Counted from the stretch's first letter, positions 8,864 through 17,953 are shown. The stretch: 47,063 bases of DNA from Bacillota bacterium (GCA_021806565.1 JAJZXK010000014.1:1-47063), one strand, 5' to 3'. Notes: generated by a model from the letters alone, not told the origin. Numbers and translations are program-made.

Positions 8864-8918
8864 GACGGCATACGCGGCGCCGCCACCGTGCAGCATAGAC
8901 ACGGAAGGAGGCGAAGCG

Positions 8919-9170
8919 ATGGCCACCCGGGCAAGGCCCAACCAAACGGCGGCACAACGGCGCACCCAGCGCGACCCGGCGACGGGCAGCGCCTCGCGCG
9001 GGCAGATCGGGGAAACCGGCGGGCGCGGCTTGGAGGCACCCGGCGCGGGGCGCGCCGGCACGGACCGGCGCGGCACACCCACCTACGGACCGGAACAGGC
9101 CGGGTTCGCCGGAGCGGCCCGTGGCAGCGGGCCGCTCCAGATCGGTACCCGCCGTTACGGACCCTATTAA
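8919..9170 (+). CDS. small basic, disordered hypothetical protein
   Basis: An 83-residue, highly hydrophilic protein rich in Arg, Gly, Thr and Gln, with no hydrophobic segment and no recognised domain. It ends in TRRYGPY. AAGGAGG seven bases before ATG 8919 is close to ideal, which is the main reason to call it real. The composition suggests a nucleic-acid-binding or intrinsically disordered protein, but this is a guess. Its stop overlaps the stop of the convergent GH57 gene by 3 nt. Confidence 0.6.
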   Translation: MATRARPNQTAAQRRTQRDPATGSASRGQIGETGGRGLEAPGAGRAGTDRRGTPTYGPEQAGFAGAARGSGPLQIGTRRYGPY

Positions 9171-10441
9171 CCTTTGGCGGCGGCCGCCGGCGGCTTCATA
9201 CCCGGCGGCCGCTTGATCAGGCGGCCGATGTGCGCCACCGCCGCCGGATCACACGCCTGAATGAACCGCTTGTAGACCTCCTGCACCTCCCAGACGATAC
9301 CGTCCGGCCCAAGCCCCCACCATTCCCTGGGCGTAAAGTAGGCTGAGACCGCGGCCTGGTCGTCCGAACGGCCAAACCACTGCGTCAGGTGCAGGACGTC
9401 GGACTGGGTCAACTGCGCCGCCAGCCGCACCAGGTGTGGGTCGCCGCTGAGTTGCGCCTTGTTGTACGCATGGTGCATCAACTGGAAGAGGGCCTGCTGC
9501 ACAGGGTTCCCGAGGAAAAAGCCCATGCCGCCGTCCCCGGCCCAGGTGGAGGCGAAAGCCGGCAGCGGCAGTTCGTGGGCGCGGTCCGCATGGCGGCCGA
9601 TGGCCTCACTGACGGTGAGGCACTCGACGCCGCGGCGCTCAAGCTCCCGCGGCAGGGCGGCCAGGAACTCGAAGATCCCGCTGGATGCCCAATGGTGCTC
9701 GCCGAAGGTCTCGAAATCCCAGCCGACGCAAACGAAGTCACCGTCCGCTCGCGCGATCCATTCCGCGTAGCGGTCGGCCATGAGCGGAAAGCCGGCCCAG
9801 TGCCGGTCGGAGAAGCGGTAACCGACGTCGTCGCTCAACTCCGTGTGGCGGCAAAGCAGGTGCAGCGGTAGCCCGTGGTGGTAGAGGTGGGTGCTGCGGC
9901 GCCACTGCATCACCCAGGGCCGCCCATCCATGAGACCGCCCCGGAAGCCGGCGCGGGCCAGGGCGAAATAGAGGTCGTCGCTCATGCACATCTCGGTCGT
10001 GTCGGCGACGGCGACGGGAACCTCGAATCCCTCCTGCAGCCGCTGGCGGAAGGCGCGCATGCCGCGCACGAAGCGGCGGATGTCGAAGTAAAAGATGAAA
10101 CTGTGGTCTGGTTCCACCGCCACGAGTTCGACCGCCGGCTGGCGCACCAACTGCCGGAAGCCGTCCAGCAACGGACGGTCCCAACGCGCCAACTGATCGA
10201 GCAGACTCTCGGAAAAGCCGATGCTCATCTTGAGTCCCCGCTGGACGAGTTCGGCAAACAGAGCGGTCGCCGGCCGGTAGCACTTCACGGCCACCTGTTC
10301 GAGGTAGCGCCGGTCCATGGCGCGGTCGAAGAGGCAATGCTCGATGTCGGCGGCCGCTGCCCCCGTGGGCATCGGCTGCGCCGGCAGCTTCAGCCGGTGC
10401 GGCTGGTGTGCCACCGTGTAGATGACGAGGAATTTGGCTAT
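9167..10441 (-). CDS. glycoside hydrolase family 57 protein
   Basis: A roughly 424-residue GH57 (beta/alpha)7-barrel protein. It opens with the family's first motif as AHQPHRLKLP. The acid/base region is GWDFETFGEHHW, and the nucleophile motif should lie in between. GH57 enzymes cleave or transfer alpha-1,4/1,6-glucans. It follows a GT4 gene on the same strand, a frequent pairing for glycogen-like polymer metabolism. The start is odd: GGAAGGGG (about 10460-10453) precedes the family N-terminus, but no ATG, GTG or TTG lies between. The call uses ATA at 10441. Alternatives are an internal GTG at about 10420, which clips the first strand, or upstream codons overlapping the GT4 gene. Confidence 0.8.
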   Translation of the reverse strand: MAKFLVIYTVAHQPHRLKLPAQPMPTGAAAADIEHCLFDRAMDRRYLEQVAVKCYRPATALFAELVQRGLKMSIGFSESLLDQLARWDRPLLDGFRQLVRQPAVELVAVEPDHSFIFYFDIRRFVRGMRAFRQRLQEGFEVPVAVADTTEMCMSDDLYFALARAGFRGGLMDGRPWVMQWRRSTHLYHHGLPLHLLCRHTELSDDVGYRFSDRHWAGFPLMADRYAEWIARADGDFVCVGWDFETFGEHHWASSGIFEFLAALPRELERRGVECLTVSEAIGRHADRAHELPLPAFASTWAGDGGMGFFLGNPVQQALFQLMHHAYNKAQLSGDPHLVRLAAQLTQSDVLHLTQWFGRSDDQAAVSAYFTPREWWGLGPDGIVWEVQEVYKRFIQACDPAAVAHIGRLIKRPPGMKPPAAAAKG

Positions 10442-10472
10442 GGTATGCGCAACCCCTTCCCGCCGCGGCCGC

Positions 10473-11765
10473 TCAGCGCGAGCTGGCGGCCGCCAGGTAG
10501 TCCATGCGGTGCAACAGCACGTCGACGATCTCTGGCCAGGCATACTCCCGCGCGGTGGCCACGGCACCGGCGCGCAGTCGGGCGGTGAGCGCATCCTCGC
10601 CCTGCAGTTGCAACCAGTAGCGCGCGATCTCGCCCGCGTCGTCGGTCTCGAGCACTACCGCGTTTTGCAGCGGCCGCGCGTAATCCTCCCCCGTCGCTCC
10701 AGTAAAGACGATCGCCCCCGCGGCCATCGCCTCCAACCCGACCAACCCGAAAGGCTCCATGCCGCTGTTGGCGAGCACGCTGTCTGCGGCCCGGTAGAGC
10801 ACCTGCAGCAACTCTGCCGGTAAGAAGCCGCGGACATTGACGATATCCGCGTCGCGCGCCCCGGAAAGGGCCTGCGAGAGACCGGCGACGCTCGCCTGGG
10901 CCGGTACGACCGCTTCCCCCACACTCAGTCCGAGCCGGGCGGCGAGGCCGAAAACCTCCGCCTGATGTGCCTCAACACCGCCTTTGGCGACCAGCCGCGC
11001 CGGCACACCGGCGCGCCGCAACTCGGCGACGGCATGGACCGCCATCACCCAGCGCTTGTCGGGGTCCCAGCGCGCCACCTTCACGAAGACGGGCGCGTCC
11101 GACGATGTTCGCAGGGCCGAGCGCACATCCGATACGGCCACCGGGTCGGGTTCGGCCAGCAGCGTCTCCGGGATGCCGTTGGGGATGACGGTCGGGTTCT
11201 GGCCAAGCGACCACATGTAGTGCTTCATGTAGCGGCTGACCGTCGTCAGGTTCGAGGTGAACCCGAGGCGGCCCCAGTTGACGCGCTCGAATCCCATCGG
11301 GTTGTTGGCGTTCCACACCAGGGTGGCCCGATCCCGCAAACCCGCATACCACAGGGCGTCCGAGACCCGGCCCATCGCCTCGGCCGTGTGCCAGTCCTCA
11401 CCCAAGACAAACAGGCGCTTGCCCGCGGCCGCGGCGGGTTTGGCCACCCCCTCCAAGAGGTCGCCCGGCACCGTCTCGTTGAAGTCGTATAGCTTCTCAT
11501 TCTCTCCGTGGTAGACACCCGCCGGGTAGTACCGGCTCACCCACTGCGACCAGCGGTGCAGAACGAGCCGGCCGTCGCAACGCCGCTCCACGCCGGAAAG
11601 CGACGGATCGCCGACGAAGTACAGGTGCGTCTGCGCCCCCGCCCCGGCCAGAGCCGCCGTCAGGCCGGCGATCCGGGACCCGAGCCCACCGGCGAGGGAA
11701 TACGGATCCGGCCCCTCAAAGCAAAGCACCGCGAACACCGCGTCGGCCGCCTGCAGGCGCACCAT
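10473..11765 (-). CDS. GT4-family glycosyltransferase (glycogen-synthase-like)
   Basis: A 430-residue GT-B fold glycosyltransferase. The N-terminal domain has the glycine-rich YSLAGGLGSRI. The C-terminal nucleotide-sugar site has the GT4 signature MEPFGLVGLEAMAAGA (E-x7-E). The sequence TTVSRYMKHYMW followed by VIPNGI is typical of ADP- or UDP-glucose-using synthases. ATG at 11765 is preceded by GGAAGGGG; the frame stays open to 12002 but that part is low-complexity. Probably co-transcribed with the GH57 gene 31 bases downstream, to make or remodel an alpha-glucan. Confidence 0.85.
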   Translation of the reverse strand: MVRLQAADAVFAVLCFEGPDPYSLAGGLGSRIAGLTAALAGAGAQTHLYFVGDPSLSGVERRCDGRLVLHRWSQWVSRYYPAGVYHGENEKLYDFNETVPGDLLEGVAKPAAAAGKRLFVLGEDWHTAEAMGRVSDALWYAGLRDRATLVWNANNPMGFERVNWGRLGFTSNLTTVSRYMKHYMWSLGQNPTVIPNGIPETLLAEPDPVAVSDVRSALRTSSDAPVFVKVARWDPDKRWVMAVHAVAELRRAGVPARLVAKGGVEAHQAEVFGLAARLGLSVGEAVVPAQASVAGLSQALSGARDADIVNVRGFLPAELLQVLYRAADSVLANSGMEPFGLVGLEAMAAGAIVFTGATGEDYARPLQNAVVLETDDAGEIARYWLQLQGEDALTARLRAGAVATAREYAWPEIVDVLLHRMDYLAAASSR

Positions 11766-12308
11766 ACCACCCCTTCCCGCGGGCCCGTGCGTAACCTCCG
11801 CCGTCGCGACGGTCGTCCCGGGGTCGGCTGCTTTCGGCGCACTGGGCCCGGAACCTGCACCCAGAGCCTCCGCGCCCGGGCTGGATGCGCGCCGCAGCGG
11901 CGCCCTGCGCGCCGGCGCCGGCGGCTGCGCCGCGCTCACTCCCCGGAGGCCCGATCTTCCCGGCATCGGCGTCCCGTCCCCTTCCCCGCGCTCTCCCCGC
12001 ATGTGCGTTCTCCAACCTTCCCCTGCGTCGCGCCCGCCATGCCGTTCCGAAGGTCTGGTTCACCGCCGCCGCTTGTACGGCTCTTCTTGTAGGGCCGTTG
12101 CGAAGGCGGCGTGAACCCGTCGGGCCCTGGGCCGGGCGCGTCAGAGCGCCGTCGCTGCGAACCCGCGTGGAAATGGCGCCAAGCGGGAAAGCTTCGCGGC
12201 CGCCGTCCTCCGGGGCGCTCACCGTGGGGAGAAGGTCCATAGGGGACGGCGACCAGTGCGGCGAAGAACCCGTGGGCCGGCCACTTGCCGGCGACTGGGG
12301 GCGGGCGC
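11766..12308. other. divergent intergenic region (GT4 / M14 genes)
   Basis: 543 bases between divergent genes with no convincing CDS. The GT4 frame stays open to 12002 but encodes Ala/Pro/Arg/Gly-rich sequence without homologous character. The region holds the nested inverted repeat at 12058-12116. I see no clear -35/-10 pair for either gene. Confidence 0.5.
12058..12116. repeat. nested inverted repeat in the GT4 / M14 intergenic region
   Basis: Outer arms GTTCACCGCCGCC (12058-12070) and GGCGGCGTGAAC (12105-12116) match with one missing base. Inner arms ACGGCTC (12077-12083) and GGGCCGT (12092-12098) form a second stem with an 8-nt loop. It lies about 190 bases ahead of the M14 start. It could be a leader RNA, a terminator against antisense transcription, or an operator. 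Confidence 0.5.
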
Positions 12309-14564
12309 GTGGCGGCTCCCGTGGTCGGTCCGCCGTCGCCGCGTGACTTTTTCGGCTTTCTTCCCGGTAAGGGGCGGCTCGCCGGTTGGGACGGCCTGTG
12401 CGCCTATTACGAGGCCCTGGCGGCATCCAGCCCGTGGGTCCGCCTGTTCCCGGTAGGATCGAGCGTCGAGGGCCGCTCGCTTCAGGCGTTGGCCTTTGGA
12501 GCCGAACGCGACCTGCAGGATGTGGAGCGTGCGTTCGCCGAAGCGGACGGCCGCCTGGAACCGGTGGCGGGCCGCGCCGTGCTGGTGCAGACCTGCGGTG
12601 TGCACGCCGCCGAGGCGGCGGCGCCGCAACTCAGCGCGCGCCTGGCCCACGCCCTGGCCAAGCCGGGCGGACCCGCGGCGCCATTCCGCGGCCGATTGCT
12701 GTTCGTGCTGGTGCCGGCGGTGGACCCCGACGGACTCGAGCGGGTCCGCGCCTGGCACGAGCAGGCCCCGGCCGGCGCCGCCTCCCAGGAGCCGCCCGGC
12801 CTGGTCCGCCGATACGCCGGCCACGACATCAACCGTGACTGGATCATGCAGACCCAGCCCGAGGTCGCGGCCGTTGCCGCACTGCATCGGCGGCTGCGAA
12901 CGCACGTCGTCCTGGATATGCACGAGATGTGGTCGGACGGTCCGCGGATGTTTCTCCCGCCGTACGCGCCGCCGGCGGACGCGGCCGCCGACCCTGCCAC
13001 CAGCCGCCGGGCCGCGTCCCTCGGCCGGGCGATGGCGGCACGGCTCGACGCCGCGGGATTGAGCGGCATCGCCACCGGCGTCGTGTTCGACGGCCACTCG
13101 CCTGCCCGCGTCTACCCCCACCATCATGCGGCGGTGCGGCTCCTTTGCGAGGTGGCCGGAGCGGGACTGGCGGGCAGCGTACACATACCGCCGACCCGAC
13201 TGCGGACGGTGGCGGGCTTCGACCCCCGGATCGCCTCACCGGCGCAGCCCCGGCCGTGGCCGGGCGGCACTTGGTCCAGCGCCGATGTGGCCCGCTACCA
13301 ATGGGCAGCGACGTGGGCCTGCCTGACACTGGTCGCACAGACGGCTCCGCTCTGGGTCCGCTGGCAGCGGCGGCTACAGCGGCGGGCGACCGACCCCGCC
13401 CGGCGGCCGGGCTGCTACGTCCTGCCCCGCGCCCAACGCGACCCGGAGGCCGCGCGCGAACTGGAACGGGTCCTGCGCGCCGGGGACCTGCAGTCGCGGG
13501 AGCTGCCCAGCGGCGACCTGGTGATCCCCCGCGCGCAACCCTGCGGCACCTGGGCCGACGCCCTGCTCACCCCCCAACCCTACCCTGAAGGCGGACCCGC
13601 GCCCTATGACGTGACAGCGCACCTGCTGCCGCCCCTGATGGGCGTCGACTGCCGACGGATGGAGGTGCTCCCCGCCCGGATGGGCGCCCGGCCGGCGGCC
13701 TCCACGCGGCCCTGCGCCGCGGCGGCGTGGCCCGCCGCGGACAGCGCCACCTACCGCAAGGTGTTCACGGCCCTGGCGGCTGGCACTGCGATCTGCTTCA
13801 TCGCCGAAGGCGACGGGGTACCCGCGGGGGGCGCCTTCCTGCGGACGAAAGACCTACCCGCCGCCTGGCGGGGCGGAGCGGTCGGAGTCGCCCCGCCGCG
13901 GGTCGGGGTCTACGGTTCCTGGCGGCCGACCAGTGATGAGGGCTGGCTGCGCTACGTTTTGGACCGGTTCGGGCAGGGGCACACCCTCCTGAGGGACGCC
14001 GACATGCTGAACGGCGAGCTCCACCGCTTCACGCACTTGGTGCTGCCCGCGCTGCGCGGCCGCGACCTCGTACACGGCCTGGGTTCGGACCGCTACCCCG
14101 CGGCATGGGCGGGAGGGCTTGGCGACCGCGGCCGCCGCCGCCTGGCGGCCTACGTGCAGGGCGGCGGCCAACTGCTGGCGGTGGAAGGCGCCGCCGCCTG
14201 GGCCCAGGCGGCTCTGGACCTACCCCTGCGGGACCGCACCGCATCCGGGGAACCGCCGCCCAGCGCCGGAGCGGTCGTGGAATTGGATGTGGCGCCTGGA
14301 CCGCTGGGCAGCGGCCTGCCGGCCCGCACGGCGGTGCTCTACCGCGGCGGGCCCGCCTTCGAGGCGGCCCCACAGGCGGCGGCGCGCTTCGCCCCCACCG
14401 CCCCCCTGTGCGGGCTGAGCCCACCGGTCGCCCTGGCGGGGGCCGCGGCGGTCCTGCGCTGGCCCCGCGGCCGGGGCGCCTGCGTCCTGTATGGGTTCAG
14501 CCCATACTTCCGCGCCCAGACTTGGGCCGGCTTCCGCTGGCTGTTCAACGCCCTGCTGCTGTAG
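12309..14564 (+). CDS. M14-family zinc carboxypeptidase-like protein with C-terminal GATase-like domain
   Basis: A 751-residue protein. The N-terminal domain has the M14 zinc site: H99 and E102 in TCGVHAAEAA, the substrate-binding NR pair in GHDINRDW (residues 171-178), and the third ligand H205 in VLDMHEMW. A catalytic Glu may lie in RLLCEVAGAG, although its spacing is unusual. The C-terminal part (from about residue 530) has VGVYGSWRPTSDEGW and a THLVLPALRG block, like class I glutamine-amidotransferase-type domains next to such peptidases. There is no signal peptide, so it is probably cytoplasmic. GTG at 12309 follows GGGGG by 7-8 nt; TTG at 12285 is an alternative. A sulfatase follows after 123 bases. 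Confidence 0.75.
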   Translation: MAAPVVGPPSPRDFFGFLPGKGRLAGWDGLCAYYEALAASSPWVRLFPVGSSVEGRSLQALAFGAERDLQDVERAFAEADGRLEPVAGRAVLVQTCGVHAAEAAAPQLSARLAHALAKPGGPAAPFRGRLLFVLVPAVDPDGLERVRAWHEQAPAGAASQEPPGLVRRYAGHDINRDWIMQTQPEVAAVAALHRRLRTHVVLDMHEMWSDGPRMFLPPYAPPADAAADPATSRRAASLGRAMAARLDAAGLSGIATGVVFDGHSPARVYPHHHAAVRLLCEVAGAGLAGSVHIPPTRLRTVAGFDPRIASPAQPRPWPGGTWSSADVARYQWAATWACLTLVAQTAPLWVRWQRRLQRRATDPARRPGCYVLPRAQRDPEAARELERVLRAGDLQSRELPSGDLVIPRAQPCGTWADALLTPQPYPEGGPAPYDVTAHLLPPLMGVDCRRMEVLPARMGARPAASTRPCAAAAWPAADSATYRKVFTALAAGTAICFIAEGDGVPAGGAFLRTKDLPAAWRGGAVGVAPPRVGVYGSWRPTSDEGWLRYVLDRFGQGHTLLRDADMLNGELHRFTHLVLPALRGRDLVHGLGSDRYPAAWAGGLGDRGRRRLAAYVQGGGQLLAVEGAAAWAQAALDLPLRDRTASGEPPPSAGAVVELDVAPGPLGSGLPARTAVLYRGGPAFEAAPQAAARFAPTAPLCGLSPPVALAGAAAVLRWPRGRGACVLYGFSPYFRAQTWAGFRWLFNALLL

Positions 14565-14687
14565 CTGCGGCTGGCCGGCTCCGCGGGCCGGGACCATGGC
14601 GGGCGCGGCGCGGCAGGACCGCCGCCGCCCGGGGCGAAGGCGGTCGTAGGGGCCCGGCCCCGCACTCCTGCAGGCAGGTGAAGCGCG

Positions 14688-16301
14688 TTGACCGCCCCAG
14701 AGCCCCGCCGCCCCAACATCCTCTGGATCTCGCTCGAAGACACCTCTCCCCGCTTCGGCTGCTATGGCGACCCGCTGGCGCGCACCCCGCACATCGACCG
14801 CCTCGCGGCCGAAGGGCGCCGCTACCCGCTGGCCTTTTCGGTGGCCGGCGTGTGCGCGCCGAGCCGGTCTGCCATCATCACCGGCATGTATCCGACGTCG
14901 ATCGGCGCCCACCACATGCGCACCAGCCACCGCAACGCGCAGGCGCCGCTGGCCTCGCCGCCCTACTCCGTGGTGCCTCCGCCCTACGTGCGCGCCTTCC
15001 CGGAATACCTGCGGGCGGCCGGCTACTTTTGCACCAACAACGCCAAGACCGACTACCAGTTCACCCCGCCGCTGACGGCCTGGGACGTGTGCGGCCAGGA
15101 GGCCCACTTCCGCCAGCGCGGGCCGGACCAGCCCTTCTTTGCCGTCTTCAACTTCACCAACACCCACGAAAGCGGCATGTGGCCGCGGGAGGACCGCCCG
15201 CTACGCACCGACCCGGATCAGGTGCGCCTGCCCCCGTACCTTCCGGACACACCCAAGGCCCGGGCCGCCCTGGCAAGGCAGTATGACAACCTCGAGACGG
15301 TCGACGCCCGCGTGGGCCAAGTGCTGGCCGAGTTGGAGGCCGACGGCTTGGCGCGCGAAACCATCGTTTTTCTGTGGAGCGACCACGGAGAGGGGCTGCC
15401 GCGCGGCAAGCGCTGGCCGTACGACGCGGGCATCCACATCCCGCTGATCGTGCGCTGGCCCGGCGCGCTGGAGGCCGGCGGCACCGCCTCCGAACTGGTC
15501 AGCCTGATCGACCTCGGGCCCACCGTCCTGTCGCTGGCCGGCGTTCCGGTGCCGCGCCATCTGCAGGGCCAAGTGTTCGTCGGCCCGCAGGCGAGCCCCC
15601 GCACCTACGCCTATGCGAGCCGTGACCGCCACGACGAGGCATACGACATGGTCCGCGCCGTGCGCGACCGCCGCTTCAAGTACCTGCGCAACTACTACCC
15701 CGACCGCCCGTACCTGCCCTGGATCGCCTACCGCAACCGCCACCCGGCGATGCAGGAACTGTGGCGGCTGCACGCCGCCGACGCCCTGGAGGGCCCACAG
15801 CGCCTGCTGATGCAGCCGTCGCGGCCGGCCGAAGAGCTCTACGATTGCGAGGCGGACCCGTACGAGTTGCAAAACCTGGCCTCCGACCCCGCGCACCGGG
15901 CCACCTTGGAACGCCTGCGCGCCGCGATGGACGACTGGCGTGCCCGCTATGGCGATCTGGGCGACGTGCCGGAGGAACGCATGGTGCGCCAGATGTGGCC
16001 GGACGGCGTGCAGCCGCAGACCCAGCCGCCGGTCTTCGCCGTCCTCGGAGACGGCGAGCCGGGCACGGCGCCCTCGGAAGGTGGCGCCTACCGCGGCCCG
16101 CTGCTATTGCAACTGCACTGCCCCACGCAGGGTGCGTCCATCGCCTACCGCCTGGAAGGCGACCCGGGCGACCGCTGGCGCCTCTACAGCTCCCCGCTAC
16201 GCCTAGCGGCGGGCCGCACCACCCTGTGCGCCCGCGCCGTCCGCATCGGCTACGCCGACAGCGAGGAGCGGGCCGCTACCTTCACCGTCGAGGGGGGATA
16301 G
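14688..16301 (+). CDS. sulfatase (formylglycine type, sulfamidase-like branch) with C-terminal CHB_HEX-like domain
   Basis: A 537-residue alkaline-phosphatase-superfamily sulfatase. The N-terminus is NILWISLEDTSP; the modified Cys is C56 in CAPSRSAIITG, followed by MYPTSIGAHHMR. This block strongly recalls the SGSH/N-sulfoglucosamine sulfohydrolase branch. A second metal site is in LWSDHGEGLPRGK. The last roughly 75 residues resemble the chitobiase/beta-hexosaminidase C-terminal beta domain. There is no signal peptide, so the substrate should be an imported small sulfated sugar. Activity needs a formylglycine-generating enzyme or anSME, neither of which is in the window. TTG at 14688 has a weak ribosome site (CAGGTGAAG). 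Confidence 0.88.
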   Translation: MTAPEPRRPNILWISLEDTSPRFGCYGDPLARTPHIDRLAAEGRRYPLAFSVAGVCAPSRSAIITGMYPTSIGAHHMRTSHRNAQAPLASPPYSVVPPPYVRAFPEYLRAAGYFCTNNAKTDYQFTPPLTAWDVCGQEAHFRQRGPDQPFFAVFNFTNTHESGMWPREDRPLRTDPDQVRLPPYLPDTPKARAALARQYDNLETVDARVGQVLAELEADGLARETIVFLWSDHGEGLPRGKRWPYDAGIHIPLIVRWPGALEAGGTASELVSLIDLGPTVLSLAGVPVPRHLQGQVFVGPQASPRTYAYASRDRHDEAYDMVRAVRDRRFKYLRNYYPDRPYLPWIAYRNRHPAMQELWRLHAADALEGPQRLLMQPSRPAEELYDCEADPYELQNLASDPAHRATLERLRAAMDDWRARYGDLGDVPEERMVRQMWPDGVQPQTQPPVFAVLGDGEPGTAPSEGGAYRGPLLLQLHCPTQGASIAYRLEGDPGDRWRLYSSPLRLAAGRTTLCARAVRIGYADSEERAATFTVEGG

Positions 16302-16415
16302 GCGCCGGCTCGATCGCTGGGACCGTCCACCATCGGGCCACGGCGGGCGGGTCGGCAGGGTGAGATCCACCTGGCCGGCCCGCCGCGGCCGTTGCAGGCC
16401 AAGCCCGGCCCCGGC

Positions 16416-16826
16416 TCACGCCGACGCGCCGGGCGGCACCGCCACTTGGCCCACCAGGCGCCAGACCTCGTCATCCTCGTCCCAGACGTTGACGTGGATC
16501 ACCGTCTCCGCCGGATAGAGCGGTGTGCCGTAAGTCAGGTGAAAGCGCATCCCGGCGACGTCAGCCACCATGAAGCTTTCTTCGGAGAGCAATCGCTCGA
16601 CCGTGCGCCGCGCCAGAGCCTCCGGCCCGTCCGGCGGCGGGGCCGGTCCGTCGTCGCCGCCATGGCGCCAGTTGCGGCGGAAGTATCCGGCCAACGCGGC
16701 GATCACCGCACCCTGGCGGCAGGCAGCCCCCACCGCGGCCGGGATGTCCCCGTGCGCGTCCCACTCGTCCGCATCGGCTCCGTCCGTGTGGATCCAGACC
16801 GCCTCCCAACCCCTGCCGGACCGCAA
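16416..16826 (-). CDS. hypothetical protein, 136 aa
   Basis: An acidic, soluble protein with no signal peptide or membrane segment. A C-terminal segment with THLTYGTPLYPAETVIHV and NVWDEDDEVWRLVGQVAVP looks like paired beta strands. I do not recognise a family. It starts at a TTG (16826) with a modest GAGA-type ribosome site, so the start is uncertain. It lies between a sulfatase (convergent) and the second aldo/keto reductase (same strand). Normal amino acid balance and the lack of a better overlapping frame support it. Confidence 0.5.
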   Translation of the reverse strand: MRSGRGWEAVWIHTDGADADEWDAHGDIPAAVGAACRQGAVIAALAGYFRRNWRHGGDDGPAPPPDGPEALARRTVERLLSEESFMVADVAGMRFHLTYGTPLYPAETVIHVNVWDEDDEVWRLVGQVAVPPGASA

Positions 16827-16990
16827 GTCTCACATAGAGTCCCACAAAGGACCCGAAACCCCTTAACGCTCCACCCCCGGACACCGATACCATCAGTGGA
16901 CGGGGTACGCGGCCCGCCGGCCGCGAGCCCCTCCAAAGGGCCCTAGGGACGGGGCTGTGTTCTGAGCGCCAAGGACGGCGCACACCACCC

Positions 16991-17032
16991 ACACCGGCCC
17001 CCAGCGCGCCAGAACGCCGCGGGGGCCGGTGT
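16991..17032. terminator. 12-bp GC stem after the second aldo/keto reductase
   Basis: ACACCGGCCCCC (16991-17002) pairs perfectly with GGGGGCCGGTGT (17021-17032) over an 18-nt loop, starting 22 bases past the reductase stop (minus strand). On the plus strand it is followed by TTGTTT, so plus-strand transcription would meet a more classical terminator. Confidence 0.6.
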
Positions 17033-17053
17033 TTGTTTCCCGGCCCGCTCCGT

Positions 17054-17953
17054 TCAGGGGCGGACCGCCGCGGCCGCAGCGACGAGTTCCGGCGGCAGAC
17101 CGGCGGAGAAGGCCGCGACGTTGGTCCGCAGGTGCTCCAGGGACTTGCTGCCGGCCAGGATGCTGCACACCCCCGGGTTGCGGCGCACAAACGCCATGGC
17201 CAGCGACGGCAGGCGGTCCAGATCGCCGTCCACCAGATCGATGTACGGCTGGAGGCGCTGACGCATCTCGGGCTTGACGCCGAAACCGTCCCGCGCGCGC
17301 GGGGTCAGCCAGCCGCCTGCCAGGGGACCGCGCAGCACCACACCAACGCCCTGCTCCGCCGCGCGGTCGATCGCCGGCTCCACGCCGCGCTGCAGCAGGT
17401 TGTACTCGAGTTGCAGCACCTGAAAGTCACCGGAGCGCACGCAGCGCTCCGCCAAGCGGTTGGGCGCCGACGCCCCCAGGTAGCGGACCTTGCCGGCCTC
17501 CTGCGCACCGCGCATCGCCCGCACGGTTTCGCCCGCGTCCAGCACGCCCTCGGGGTCGGGCCCGAAGTGGATCTGCATCAGGTCGATGACGTCCGTCCGC
17601 AGCAACTCCAGGCTGCGGTCGATGCTGTCACGGATGGCCTCGTAGCTGAAGTCGTAGTAGGTGCCGGGCTCGCGGTTGTGCTCGCCGCACTTGCTGGCCA
17701 GCACAAACTCCTGCCGCCGCCCCGCGAGGACCTGGCCGATGCGGGCCTCGCTCTGGTGATAGGCGGACGCCGTATCGATCAGGTTGATCCCGGCATCCAG
17801 GACCGCGTGCAGCACCGCCGCGGCCGCTTCCGACCCGGGTCGTTCGCGGGCGCCGGCGTCGCCGATCCCCCAGTTGCGGCCGATCTCCAGGGCGCCGAAT
17901 CCCAACACGGTCACCAGCGGTCCACCCGCGCAAAGGCGGCGGCGTTCCAGCAT
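17054..17953 (-). CDS. aldo/keto reductase (second copy)
   Basis: A 299-residue TIM-barrel oxidoreductase with an intact tetrad: D60 and Y65 in LIDTASAYHQSEARIG, K88 in LASKCGEH, and H129 in MQIHFGP. It is shorter than, and clearly paralogous to, the reductase at 7473. Members with a Cys-rich KCGEH motif include many L-galactose/L-fucose dehydrogenase-like proteins; the exact sugar is unknown. ATG 17953 has GGGAGGA at good spacing. It follows the zinc alcohol dehydrogenase by 42 bases on the same strand, so the pair probably forms an operon oxidising or reducing a sugar. Confidence 0.88.
   Translation of the reverse strand: MLERRRLCAGGPLVTVLGFGALEIGRNWGIGDAGARERPGSEAAAAVLHAVLDAGINLIDTASAYHQSEARIGQVLAGRRQEFVLASKCGEHNREPGTYYDFSYEAIRDSIDRSLELLRTDVIDLMQIHFGPDPEGVLDAGETVRAMRGAQEAGKVRYLGASAPNRLAERCVRSGDFQVLQLEYNLLQRGVEPAIDRAAEQGVGVVLRGPLAGGWLTPRARDGFGVKPEMRQRLQPYIDLVDGDLDRLPSLAMAFVRRNPGVCSILAGSKSLEHLRTNVAAFSAGLPPELVAAAAAVRP

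Noticed and set aside
7380-8957. 525-codon minus-strand frame opposite the aldo/keto reductase
   Set aside because: No motif or ribosome site; the reductase on the other strand has a complete catalytic tetrad.
8919-9170. Considered as a small acid-soluble spore protein
   Set aside because: Small size and hydrophilicity fit, but no SASP signature is present.
11766-12002. N-terminal extension of the GT4 glycosyltransferase
   Set aside because: Low-complexity Ala/Pro/Arg sequence, while ATG 11765 has a good ribosome site and fits the family start.
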